A stretch of 6,803 nt of DNA. Source: an uncultured Clostridia bacterium. GTDB taxonomy: Bacteria; Bacillota; Clostridia; Oscillospirales; Acutalibacteraceae. The position numbers and the translations under genes were made by a program. Location: contig CALEIO010000130.1 of the NCBI GenBank assembly GCA_937875885.1, positions 1 through 6,803 on the forward strand, read 5' to 3'. Positions 1 through 5,735 of the stretch are shown in pieces (position 1 is the stretch's first letter; each line of letters starts with the position of its first letter). The notes under the pieces were generated by a model that ran no database searches, was not told where the DNA came from, and saw nothing but the letters and a program-made list of their open reading frames with translations.

Positions 1-2
1 TC

Positions 3-632
3 CAGCTTTACAATAAGGCAACGGAGGACGCGCAGGCATACTATCCCGGTGTTCGCCTTTACGGTATCGTATACGCAAAGGACTATCCTCAGACGATCAA
101 GCCCCATAAGAATTTCGTAATCCTCTACTGCGGTATCGGCTGTAATAACCATATCCTCGGTCAGGAGGACTGCTACAGCAAGGGCGGTCAGCTTACAGAC
201 TCCAGCACAAAGAGAGGTATGAGCAAATCTCTCGATGAAGAGGCGCTTCCTTTCTGGGGTAATCTCTGTAAGGAAACAGGTGCTGAGCTCTGGTTCTGGA
301 TCTACCCCGTAACATACCACTACTACCTTGTTGGTTGTCCCAACGTATTCAACTTCTACTGGGATATGAAGTGGCTCCATGAGGAAGCTAACATAACAGG
401 CTTCTTCTACGAGGGCGGCGGAGAAAAGCTCTGCGAATTTACAAACAAAGGATATAAATCTTACGGCATATTCGTTGGCTGCGAAGGCGGCTTTGATGTT
501 TCTGAAGTGGAGCAGGCAAGGGCAGCAGGGGTAACTCCCGCTACTCTGGGCAGAAGAATCCTCCGGGCAGAAACAGCACCCCTTGCGGCGCTCTCTGCGA
601 TTATGTGCCTGACAGGTAATTTTGACTTATAA
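3..632 (+). CDS. 5'-partial chimeric ORF: DUF4838-type domain joined to RsmE C-terminus
   Basis: The frame is open from the first bases of the window, so the start lies outside it; the internal ATG at 219 has no convincing ribosome site and falls inside a conserved domain. Residues up to about position 416 resemble the end of DUF4838, a domain of carbohydrate-associated bacterial proteins: a Val-Ile-Leu-Tyr-Cys strand, 'ELWFWIYPVTYHYYLVGCPN', then an aromatic stretch ending in ITGFFYEG. From about 402 the sequence is instead RsmE-like: FFYEGGGE, GIFVGCEGGF (465-494) and LGRRILRAETA (546-578), the hallmark motifs of the SPOUT-fold 16S rRNA m3U1498 methyltransferase. The upstream part favours C-ending codons (CTC, TAC, AAC) more strongly than the downstream part. 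No known protein family combines these two. The joint falls where both families have a similar short string, which suits illegitimate recombination or a metagenomic assembly join. The stop overlaps the ribosome site of mtnN. Domain calls are from memory of the families, not a search. Confidence 0.7.
   Translation, partial: QLYNKATEDAQAYYPGVRLYGIVYAKDYPQTIKPHKNFVILYCGIGCNNHILGQEDCYSKGGQLTDSSTKRGMSKSLDEEALPFWGNLCKETGAELWFWIYPVTYHYYLVGCPNVFNFYWDMKWLHEEANITGFFYEGGGEKLCEFTNKGYKSYGIFVGCEGGFDVSEVEQARAAGVTPATLGRRILRAETAPLAALSAIMCLTGNFDL
402..632 (+). pseudogene. rsmE: C-terminal fragment of 16S rRNA (uracil-1498-N3)-methyltransferase
   Basis: This is the last roughly 76 residues of an RsmE-like protein, in frame with the foreign sequence before it. 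It contains the SAM-binding trefoil-knot motifs: V-G-C-E-G-G-F (474-494; usually I-G-P-E-G-G-F, with Ser or Cys sometimes replacing Pro in clostridia as I recall) and L-G-x-R-I-L-R-A-E-T-A (546-578). Full-length RsmE is about 240-250 residues with an N-terminal PUA-like RNA-binding domain. That domain and the first half of the SPOUT domain are missing here, so this piece would not be expected to methylate 16S rRNA by itself. Its tight coupling to mtnN looks native, which suggests the true genome has a whole rsmE here and that the left part of the window is what has been replaced. Confidence 0.75.
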
Positions 633-644
633 GGAGATAATGAA

Positions 645-1337
645 ATGGTTGGTATTATTTGTGCAATGAATCTTGAGGTTGAGGGTGTAATTGCTCTTAT
701 GGAAGATGCAAAACCTGTAAGCTGTGACGGTGTAACTTTTTATGAGGGAAAAATCGGCAACACACAGGTGGTGGCTGTGGAGTGCGGTGTGGGCAAGGTC
801 AACGCTGCAATCAGCACACGAATGATGATTGATATGTTCAAACCCGAGTGTGTTATCAACAGCGGTGTGGCAGGGGCTCTCAGCACACAGGTTTCTGTGG
901 GTGATGTGGTTGTTGCAACCTCTGCTGTACAGCACGATTACGACACAACTGCACTTGGTGAGCCTATGGGAATGGTAACACTCAGCAGCACAGAGTGCAT
1001 TGTAAATTTCCCTGCGGATGAGGAGCTTTCAAAAAAGCTCTTTGACGCTGCAAGCAAGCTGGCTGATACAAAGGTTTTCACAGGTGTGATTGCTACAGGT
1101 GACCAGTTTATTCACGCTCCCGAAAAACGACTTGCAATCGGCGATGCTTTTTCTGCTCTTGCCTGCGAGATGGAGGGTGGCGCTATGGCACAGGTGTGCT
1201 ATCGTGCAAAGGTGCCCTTTGCAATCATCAGAAGTATTTCCGATGACCTTACAAACAACACAGGTATGAGCTTTGATGAATTCAAGGTTATGGCGGCAAA
1301 GAAGACTGTTGACGTGCTCAAGGATATCTTCGGATAA
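645..1337 (+). CDS. mtnN: 5'-methylthioadenosine/S-adenosylhomocysteine nucleosidase
   Basis: The 230-residue protein has the usual length for MtnN (Pfs), a cytoplasmic enzyme that cleaves adenine from MTA, SAH and 5'-deoxyadenosine. It relieves product inhibition of SAM-dependent enzymes and feeds methionine salvage; where luxS is present it also supplies the AI-2 precursor. The N-terminus GIICAMNLEVE places Glu11 at the position of E. coli catalytic Glu12. The NSGVAGAL segment (72-79), V-G-D-V-V-V (85-90), the purine/ribose-binding C-E-M-E-G (174-178) and R-S-I-S-D (196-200, with Asp200 as the proton donor equivalent to E. coli Asp197) are all intact. AAGGAG at 631-636 lies 8 bases before the ATG and overlaps the stop of the rsmE-like frame, so the two are translationally coupled. 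The pairing with an SAM-dependent rRNA methyltransferase is functionally sensible, since SAH is that enzyme's product. No strong terminator follows. Confidence 0.96.
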   Translation: MVGIICAMNLEVEGVIALMEDAKPVSCDGVTFYEGKIGNTQVVAVECGVGKVNAAISTRMMIDMFKPECVINSGVAGALSTQVSVGDVVVATSAVQHDYDTTALGEPMGMVTLSSTECIVNFPADEELSKKLFDAASKLADTKVFTGVIATGDQFIHAPEKRLAIGDAFSALACEMEGGAMAQVCYRAKVPFAIIRSISDDLTNNTGMSFDEFKVMAAKKTVDVLKDIFG

Positions 1338-1347
1338 TCGAATTTTC

Positions 1348-1376
1348 TTGACTTTTTTGATTGTTAGTGATAATAT
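1348..1376 (+). promoter_or_regulatory. Sigma-A-type promoter with extended -10 for the DUF2975/HTH pair
   Basis: The -35 box TTGACT (1348-1353) is separated by 17 bases from the -10 box TAATAT (1371-1376), which is preceded by TG one base upstream (1368-1369), an extended -10. Start of transcription would be near 1383, leaving a very short leader of about a dozen bases that carries the ribosome site GAGGTGG (1384-1390). The spacing and boxes are close to consensus; activity is inferred. Confidence 0.65.
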
Positions 1377-1394
1377 CCATTTCGAGGTGGCATA

Positions 1395-1871
1395 ATGAGT
1401 AAATATATTAGACTGTTCAAATGGTTTTCTGTTATATTAGCGGCAACCACTCTGGTGTTGTCCGTAATGTTTCTGCCCTACTTTCTGGAGTCTTTGGCGT
1501 GGCGTTTCCCCGAGTATAAATTCCTCATTGACCCTGCTATGTACTTTATCTGGACAACTTCCGTTGGTTTTTACTATATTGTTGTGCTTATTATCAACAT
1601 CTGCGGCAATGCTGAATCAGGAAAGGGCTTTACTGTTTCCACATCAAAATTGTTCGACAGAATTGCTGTTGTGGCACTTGTCGAGATTGTGGCTTATATG
1701 ATAGGCTTCATCGCAGGTTCAATCTGGATTATGAAAGCAAACCCTTATCTGGTGTTTTTGTTCTTTATTGTTGCTTTCCTGTGCTTTATGCTCTTCGGTG
1801 TATGCAAGGTTATGAAACACCTGCTGAGAAGAGTTGCAGATATTAAGGAAGACAACGAATATACAATCTGA
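1395..1871 (+). CDS. DUF2975 four-helix membrane protein
   Basis: This 158-residue protein matches the DUF2975 family in length, layout and motifs. Four hydrophobic segments are visible at about 9-31, 50-70, 90-113 and 118-138. Between helices 2 and 3 lies the family's cytoplasmic turn, G-K-G-F-T followed by K-L-F-D-R-I-A (76-91). The C-terminus, A-D-I-K-E-D-N-E-Y-T-I (148-158), matches the usual 'A-x-x-L-K-x-E-x-D-L-T-I' ending. The biochemical role of the family is unknown. Its members are nearly always followed by a small XRE-type regulator, as here, where the next start is 10 bases after the stop. The pair may act as a membrane sensor plus DNA-binding partner, though that is inference. 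The start is set by GAGGTGG four bases before the ATG and by the dedicated promoter just upstream, so this is a separate transcription unit from mtnN. Confidence 0.88.
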   Translation: MSKYIRLFKWFSVILAATTLVLSVMFLPYFLESLAWRFPEYKFLIDPAMYFIWTTSVGFYYIVVLIINICGNAESGKGFTVSTSKLFDRIAVVALVEIVAYMIGFIAGSIWIMKANPYLVFLFFIVAFLCFMLFGVCKVMKHLLRRVADIKEDNEYTI

Positions 1872-1881
1872 GGAGATTATT

Positions 1882-2085
1882 ATGGCAATAACCGTTAAAC
1901 TTGACGAGTTGCTGGCTAAAAAGGGAATCAACTGCAACGAACTTGCAGAGAAGGTAGGCGTGCCTGCTCCCTCAATGTCACTGCTCAAAACAGGAAAGGC
2001 AAGAGCAATCAGATTTTCAACTCTTGAAAAGATTTGTAAAGAGCTTGAGTGTGAGCCCGGAGATATCCTGATTTATACTAAATAA
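1882..2085 (+). CDS. Small XRE/Cro-type helix-turn-helix regulator (YozG-like)
   Basis: A 67-residue protein that is essentially one HTH domain. The helix-turn-helix is LAEKVGVPAPSMSLLKTGKA (21-40), followed by a third helix R-F-S-T-L-E-K-I-C-K-E-L and the typical ending E-C-E-P-G-D-I-L-I-Y (56-65) of the compact Cro/CI-like group partnered with DUF2975. The start at 1882 is chosen because AGGAG (1871-1875) precedes it by six bases; the upstream extension of the frame to 1834 lies inside the preceding gene and has no ribosome site. The ribosome site overlaps the stop of the DUF2975 gene, so the two are probably coupled. No ligand or dimerisation domain is present. Autoregulation of the promoter at 1348-1376 is likely by analogy with the group but no clear operator palindrome is seen. 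Its last 8 bases overlap the convergent gene. Confidence 0.9.
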   Translation: MAITVKLDELLAKKGINCNELAEKVGVPAPSMSLLKTGKARAIRFSTLEKICKELECEPGDILIYTK

Positions 2086-3478
2086 AATTGAAACCGCAGA
2101 ATTTCTTGGTAAGTTCTGCGGCTTTTTTTATGCTTATATGGCGGAGGGTGAAAACCTTCCGCTTTTTGTTTTTTATGAAGATTTTAAGGTTGCAGGTACC
2201 TTTGTGTTTCTGAACAATATTTTGTGTTATACCCATAGCCCGTAGGCTTTTATAGGGAATGATGACTTCGGTGAGGGAGAGTCCCTTGCTTGTGCGGAGG
2301 ATGATGCGATTTTTCTGCTCATAAAGGCCGCTGAAAAAGAAGGATAAAAAACGGTGAAAAAACCAGACAATACACCAAAGGCAGAGGAAGATTCCCAGGT
2401 GAGGCTCGATGTGGCAGGCAGAAAGTTTGTCGGTTAATATTATGCACAAGGACAGAATCACAAGCAGAGAAAAGGGCAGGAATACATAGCTTTTGCAGGC
2501 AGACGGTGCAGGACGGATTTTGCGGTAGTGCTTGTGAGTGGGCAGGAATCCCGATAAAGCTAAACTTGTGCGGAGACTTTTTTTGCGGTAACAACCTATG
2601 GTCAGATGGGGGCACCTTGATTCGTGAGAAATAACAAGCTCTGCAGTGTATCTTCCCGTAAGGAGCATAAGCAGATTTTGCTTTATAAGTGTGGCAGAGA
2701 TGCTCTCTTTTGGAATTGTTGTGTGACTTTTTGTCAGCAATCCCCTGTGGATGAAAAGTGCAGAAGAAAAATCGTAGTAACGAAGATGGTGAAAATTTAT
2801 AAAAGTAAGCACAAACCCTGCAAACCAGCCCAGCAAAAGGGCAGATGAAATTGTATCCAGCAAGGGTGGCAGATTGTGATATCCCAGGGCTTCCCATAAG
2901 CTCACATTGTGAAACAAGGTATGGGGAGTGGTGTTTATGAGAATGGAGATGCTCCGTATAAAAGGGACCAGGGTAAGTGCCGCTGTGAGCGAAGCGTAAA
3001 AATCTGCAGACATCAGCAGAATGTCTGTGTTTCTTGAACGGAAAACGGGTGCGTTTTCTATACTTTCTTTCTGGTGAAATGAGAAGTTATGAAGAGCTTT
3101 TTTACCAAGAATAATCCAGGCAGTACTTTTACTGCTTGTAAGGGTGATTTTATATACTCTCATAAGTTTCTGAATGATGGTTTGTGTGACAGATATGCAG
3201 TGGATGCTTCTTTTTTGGAAATGGTGCTTGCGGGTTACAAAAAGCCCTTTGCTGATTTCGTAGTTGTTAGGATTTTCGGTGAGGGTGAATCGGTTTCTTG
3301 CTATAAATCCGCAGGTGACAATTGCCGAAAAAACAAGAATGTCTGCCGTTAGTATCATAAGGTCAATGCTGCGGTGGGATTTTATCAGCATAAGAGTCTG
3401 CAAGGGCAGAGTGAGAAGAAGTATCAGCAGCTTTTTAGTGAAAATCAGGATGTAGTAATATGAACTTTGTACAGTCAT
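2078..3478 (-). CDS. YdbT-like membrane protein with three bacterial PH (bPH2) domains
   Basis: The 466-residue protein has the YdbT architecture: hydrophobic segment pairs alternating with bPH2 (DUF304) domains. Membrane pairs lie at about 14-32/38-60, 155-180/205-228 and 331-350/360-384. Each pair is followed by a bPH2 domain, at about 72-140 (Y-E-I-S-K-G-L-F ... Q-K-R-S-I-H-C-I-S-V-T-Q), 235-310 (L-F-I-H-R-G-L-L ... P-K-E-S-I-S-A-T) and 390-460 (R-T-S-K-G-L-S-L-T-E ... P-Y-K-S-L-R-A-M-G-I). In Bacillus, YdbS and YdbT form a membrane pair implicated in resistance to certain antimicrobial peptides; whether that applies here is unknown. The start follows the ydbS-like stop by three bases with only a weak GGTG ribosome site, so translation is probably coupled. 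Oddly, the last residues run through the terminator of the opposite operon and overlap the HTH gene by 8 bases. The protein is unusually rich in His, Ser and Cys compared with its neighbours, suggesting relaxed constraint. Confidence 0.82.
   Translation of the reverse strand: MTVQSSYYYILIFTKKLLILLLTLPLQTLMLIKSHRSIDLMILTADILVFSAIVTCGFIARNRFTLTENPNNYEISKGLFVTRKHHFQKRSIHCISVTQTIIQKLMRVYKITLTSSKSTAWIILGKKALHNFSFHQKESIENAPVFRSRNTDILLMSADFYASLTAALTLVPFIRSISILINTTPHTLFHNVSLWEALGYHNLPPLLDTISSALLLGWFAGFVLTFINFHHLRYYDFSSALFIHRGLLTKSHTTIPKESISATLIKQNLLMLLTGRYTAELVISHESRCPHLTIGCYRKKSLRTSLALSGFLPTHKHYRKIRPAPSACKSYVFLPFSLLVILSLCIILTDKLSACHIEPHLGIFLCLWCIVWFFHRFLSFFFSGLYEQKNRIILRTSKGLSLTEVIIPYKSLRAMGITQNIVQKHKGTCNLKIFIKNKKRKVFTLRHISIKKAAELTKKFCGFNFI
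2094..2129 (+). terminator. Rho-independent terminator after the DUF2975/HTH pair, probably bidirectional
   Basis: CCGCAGAA (2094-2101) pairs with TTCTGCGG (2114-2121), with an inner CTT/AAG pairing in the loop, and is followed by C and seven T (2123-2129). Read on the minus strand, the same hairpin is followed by a T-rich run (2093-2081), so it could also stop the convergent ydbT transcript. It lies wholly inside the ydbT coding sequence. Confidence 0.85.
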
Positions 3479-3481
3479 TTT

Positions 3482-3874
3482 TTACACCGCTTTTGTCTGT
3501 TTAATAATGGTATCGCTCAGCGTTTTTGGCAAAGGGGGAAGAATGAATACAACGCCTTCGCAGCATAGGATAAGTTGTGATAATTTCAGTGCTTTGCACA
3601 AGGGCGTGCAGATGGTTTTTTCAGAGCAGATTCCCTTGAGTCTGATGTGGGTTGAGTGGGAAAATATTACCCCTGAATGCAGACACAGAAAGTGCTTATG
3701 GCACTTTATGCGGAAGCTTGTGAATCTTATTAAAAGAAAAGTGGCAGCACCAAAGTTCAGCAGCATAAAGGATAGCAGAAAGTGAGTGGTGCGAAGCAGT
3801 ATTGCAAAAATCAGGCAATCTGCAATCAGTAGCCGTGCAGACCACAGTATCCAGATGCGTTTTGGCAGTTTCAT
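3482..3874 (-). CDS. YdbS-like single bPH2-domain membrane protein
   Basis: This 130-residue protein has two adjacent membrane segments (about 10-28 and 31-50), then one bPH2 domain (about 52-128). The domain opens with F-R-I-K-C-H-K-H-F-L-C-L-H-S-G-V-I and contains T-H-I-R-L-K-G-I-C-S, the beta-strand/turn pattern expected after 'x-x-x-G-V-I/L' in this family. It is shorter than typical YdbS proteins (roughly 150-160 residues, from memory). It is the natural partner of the three-domain protein immediately downstream; the two probably form one membrane complex. The start at 3874 is supported by GGGGAG a few bases upstream on the minus strand. That ribosome site is inside the right arm of a seven-pair hairpin (3881-3902), so translation may be damped. 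Sequence conservation to the family looks weak; the call leans on architecture and pairing. Confidence 0.72.
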   Translation of the reverse strand: MKLPKRIWILWSARLLIADCLIFAILLRTTHFLLSFMLLNFGAATFLLIRFTSFRIKCHKHFLCLHSGVIFSHSTHIRLKGICSEKTICTPLCKALKLSQLILCCEGVVFILPPLPKTLSDTIIKQTKAV

Positions 3875-3880
3875 AATTAC

Positions 3881-3902
3881 TCCCCGAAAGTTTTATCGGG
3901 GA
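3881..3902 (-). promoter_or_regulatory. Leader hairpin covering the ribosome site of the ydbS-like gene
   Basis: Positions 3881-3887 (TCCCCGA) and 3896-3902 (TCGGGGA) form a perfect seven-pair stem with an eight-base loop. On the transcript the downstream arm contains GGGGA of the GGGGAG ribosome site that serves the ATG at 3874. The fold would hide the site; a regulatory role is inferred. Confidence 0.5.
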
Positions 3903-3908
3903 TAGTAT

Positions 3909-3922
3909 GCCCGCAAAAGGGC
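3909..3922 (-). other. Small GCCC/GGGC hairpin between terminator and leader hairpin
   Basis: GCCC (3909-3912) pairs with GGGC (3919-3922) around a six-base loop. It lies between the mrp terminator and the leader hairpin of the ydbS-like gene. It may extend the structured leader; no known motif is recognised. Confidence 0.35.
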
Positions 3923-3946
3923 AAAATAAAAGACCTCCGAAGGTCT
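3923..3946 (-). terminator. Rho-independent terminator of mrp
   Basis: On the minus strand AGACCT (3946-3941), a TCGG tetraloop and AGGTCT (3936-3931) form a six-pair stem followed by a T-rich run TTTATTTT (3930-3923). It is 36 bases past the mrp stop and separates mrp from the PH-domain pair, so the latter either relies on read-through or has a promoter I could not recognise with confidence. Confidence 0.85.
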
Positions 3947-3982
3947 GATTTGTGAATGTTTTGTTTGGAACGTAAGGTCTTA

Positions 3983-4804
3983 TCAGAGCTTTTCAACAGC
4001 ATCAGCTGCAGCCTCAAAGTAGTCACCTACAAACAGTTCCATAGAGCCTGTGTCTGTGCAGGTAGCCAGAGAGCTGTCAATGGGAAGCTTTGCCAGCACT
4101 TGAGTGTTGTATTTCTCTGCGATTTCGTCAATGTGGCTTTCACCGAAAATCTTGTGCTCTTTGCCGCAATCGGGACACTTGAAGTAGCTCATATTCTCTA
4201 CAAGGCCGATGATGGGAACGTTCATAAGATTTGCCATCTTTGCAGCTTTTTCTACGATCATAGAAACCAGCTCCTGAACAGCAGTTACCACGATGATGCC
4301 GTCGATGGGCAGACTCTGGAAAACTGTCAGGGGAACGTCGCCTGTTCCGGGGGGCATATCGATGAACATATAGTCAATGTCATTCCATACAACCTCTGTC
4401 CAGAACTGCTTGACTGTGCCTGCAATAACGGGACCGCGCCATACAACGGGGTCGGTTTCGTTTTCAAGAAGCAGGTTGATGGAAACAACATCGATGCCTG
4501 TCTTGGATTTAACGGGAAGAATACCCATCTCGGAACCCATACATTTATCCTTAAGACCAAATGCTTTGGGGATGGAAGGGCCTGTAATGTCGGCATCAAG
4601 AACAGCTGTTTTGTAGCCGCGACGATTCATCATAACTGCCATAGCAGAGGTTACAAGGCTTTTGCCTACGCCACCCTTGCCTGAAACGATGCCGATTACC
4701 TTTTTAACGGAGCTGTGAGCATTGAGTTGTTCTTTCTGGATAGTGTTTTCACCTTTGGAGGAGCAGTTCTCCTTGCAGGTTTCGCAGTTGTGTGTGCAAC
4801 CCAT
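3983..4804 (-). CDS. mrp: Mrp/NBP35-family Fe-S cluster carrier ATPase (ApbC)
   Basis: A 273-residue cytoplasmic P-loop ATPase of the Mrp/ApbC/Nbp35 group, which binds a labile [4Fe-4S] cluster and passes it to apo-proteins. Visible motifs are the deviant Walker A G-K-G-G-V-G-K-S (42-49), D-A-D-I-T-G-P-S-I-P (70-79, switch I), V-V-W-R-G-P (120-125), Walker B-like Y-M-F-I-D-M-P-P-G-T-G-D (145-156), V-E-N-M-S-Y-F (202-208) and the cluster-binding C-P-D-C (Cys210, Cys213). The N-terminus carries four extra cysteines (3, 7, 10, 14) in a C-x3-C-x2-C-x3-C pattern, reminiscent of the N-terminal ferredoxin-like site of eukaryotic Nbp35. The DUF59 domain found at the N-terminus of many bacterial Mrp proteins is absent. 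AGAGGT seven bases before the ATG supports the start. Upstream is an acidic-tailed membrane protein; a terminator follows. Confidence 0.95.
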   Translation of the reverse strand: MGCTHNCETCKENCSSKGENTIQKEQLNAHSSVKKVIGIVSGKGGVGKSLVTSAMAVMMNRRGYKTAVLDADITGPSIPKAFGLKDKCMGSEMGILPVKSKTGIDVVSINLLLENETDPVVWRGPVIAGTVKQFWTEVVWNDIDYMFIDMPPGTGDVPLTVFQSLPIDGIIVVTAVQELVSMIVEKAAKMANLMNVPIIGLVENMSYFKCPDCGKEHKIFGESHIDEIAEKYNTQVLAKLPIDSSLATCTDTGSMELFVGDYFEAAADAVEKL

Positions 4805-4830
4805 TTTATATACCTCTTTTCAAAATGTAG

Positions 4831-4880
4831 CGCCTGAAAGCAGTTTGCATTTGCGGCGTGCTTTCAGGACGTTTTTGTTT
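4831..4880 (+). terminator. Strong hairpin with T-run on the + strand between two minus-strand genes
   Basis: CCTGAAAGCA (4833-4842) pairs perfectly with TGCTTTCAGG (4859-4868) around a 16-base loop. On the + strand it is followed by ACG and GTTTTTGTTT (4871-4880), the form of a Rho-independent terminator, yet no + strand gene precedes it. On the minus strand the hairpin is followed by CGCTACATTTTG, a poor T-run, so it would be at best a partial stop or processing site between the acidic membrane protein and mrp. Confidence 0.55.
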
Positions 4881-4902
4881 AATATGGTTTTGATTTTGCT
4901 GA

Positions 4903-5634
4903 TTATTCTTCGGTTTCAGCAGCTTCTGCTGTTTCTTCGGGAATGTCAGCTTCTTCTGTGTCCTCTGTGTCTTCCTCGGTTTCTTCGAATACAGCTTCTG
5001 CATATACAACGAAAGAGCCTACTGTGATGCCTTCCTCGCAAGGAGCAACGTCAGAAATGCGAATTTCCTTTGCGGGGTCAAAAGCTGTGTCCAGGTCATC
5101 AACAACCAGGAGTGCGCCTGCTGTGTCCTCTGTAGCAAGGAAATATGCACCTGTTTCTTCTGTTTCGCATTCGCTCTCGTTAAAGCAGAAGAAATCTTCT
5201 TCATCTTCAGATTCCTCGTTTATGTCAAGCTCGTAGCCGCTGAGGAATGTGTAGGGAATGCCATAACCCAAAGCAACACAAGCAAACATAAACAGGGGGC
5301 TGTATGTGAGGGGTGTTGTGCTTCCGAGGAAAGCAATCTGCTGGTGCAGAGGGAATTTTTCAATAAGCTGTGCAAGTACAATATAAAGTGCAGGAATATC
5401 AAGAATAAGAAGAGTCCATAAGCTGAATCTCTTTACTGCTCTGCCCTCGCCGACTCTTGTAGCGTAAAAAACAACAAGACCGAAAACTGCAAAAACAAGT
5501 GTGTTTATGTAAGGAGCAATCTGGGGCATTGTAGCAGACATTGCAAGGAAAAAGTAGGAGCAAACAATGTAACCTAATACAAGGAATGCAGAGAAAATAA
5601 GATTCAGGGTGTCTCTTTTGTTGGGTTTTTGCAT
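4903..5634 (-). CDS. Unrecognised four-helix membrane protein with acidic C-terminal domain
   Basis: I do not recognise this 243-residue protein. The N-terminus M-Q-K-P-N-K-R-D is short and basic. Four hydrophobic helices follow at about 11-32, 42-59, 69-91 and 112-131, the third containing L-L-I-L-D-I-P-A-L-Y. After Gly133 the protein becomes strongly acidic: E-E-S-E-D-E-E-D (140-147), then a possible small folded part (A-Y-F-L-A-T-E-D ... G-A-L-L-V-V-D-D-L-D ... I-T-V-G-S-F-V-V-Y, about 163-211), and a low-complexity Glu/Thr/Asp tail from 216 to the end. Residues around 133 onward are probably cytoplasmic, given the basic N-terminus and an even number of helices. The start at 5634 is chosen because GGAGG (5643-5647) lies eight bases upstream; the open frame extends to 5763 but overlaps prmA and lacks a ribosome site. 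It sits between prmA and mrp on the same strand. No catalytic motif is seen. Confidence 0.75.
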   Translation of the reverse strand: MQKPNKRDTLNLIFSAFLVLGYIVCSYFFLAMSATMPQIAPYINTLVFAVFGLVVFYATRVGEGRAVKRFSLWTLLILDIPALYIVLAQLIEKFPLHQQIAFLGSTTPLTYSPLFMFACVALGYGIPYTFLSGYELDINEESEDEEDFFCFNESECETEETGAYFLATEDTAGALLVVDDLDTAFDPAKEIRISDVAPCEEGITVGSFVVYAEAVFEETEEDTEDTEEADIPEETAEAAETEE

Positions 5635-5685
5635 AGTGGTAACCTCCGTTAGGTAATATTTTCTTGAGGATAGCAGGTTTGTGTG

Positions 5686-5730
5686 ACGGCAGAATGAAAA
5701 TCTGCGGAATATTTGCAGATTCATCACCGT
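5686..5730 (-). other. Imperfect hairpin between prmA and the acidic membrane protein gene
   Basis: GCAGATT (5715-5721) and AATCTGC (5699-5705) form a seven-pair core around a nine-base loop, and CCGT (5727-5730) with ACGG (5686-5689) adds an outer stem with bulges. On the minus strand the core is followed by TTTCATTCT, so it might be a weak terminator or attenuator six bases after the prmA stop. There is no long T-run. Confidence 0.4.
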
Positions 5731-5735
5731 AAGTT

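Noticed and set aside
627..935. Minus-strand His/Cys-rich frame opposite mtnN
   Set aside because: Antisense shadow of mtnN with no ribosome site or family resemblance.
1328..1347. Terminator after mtnN (TTCG/CGAA followed by T)
   Set aside because: Only four pairs in the stem; too weak to call, and it overlaps the stop codon.
3902..3930. Promoter for the ydbS/ydbT-like pair (TACTAT as -10)
   Set aside because: The -10 matches poorly and the 17-base-spaced -35 (TTTATT) is not convincing; it also overlaps hairpins.
4353..4360. Extra copy of the array linker (CATATCGA) in mrp
   Set aside because: It lies in the coding sequence of the conserved Walker B region with no flanking palindrome, so it is a chance match.
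3956..4684. 242-codon + strand open frame opposite mrp
   Set aside because: It is entirely antisense to a confidently identified gene, has no ribosome site, and its Cys/His-rich translation has no domain character.
4943..5236. Ser-rich + strand frame that looks like a low-complexity surface protein
   Set aside because: It is the reverse reading of the Glu/Asp-rich tail (GAA/GAG codons read as TTC/CTC and, shifted, TCT/TCC) of the minus-strand membrane protein.
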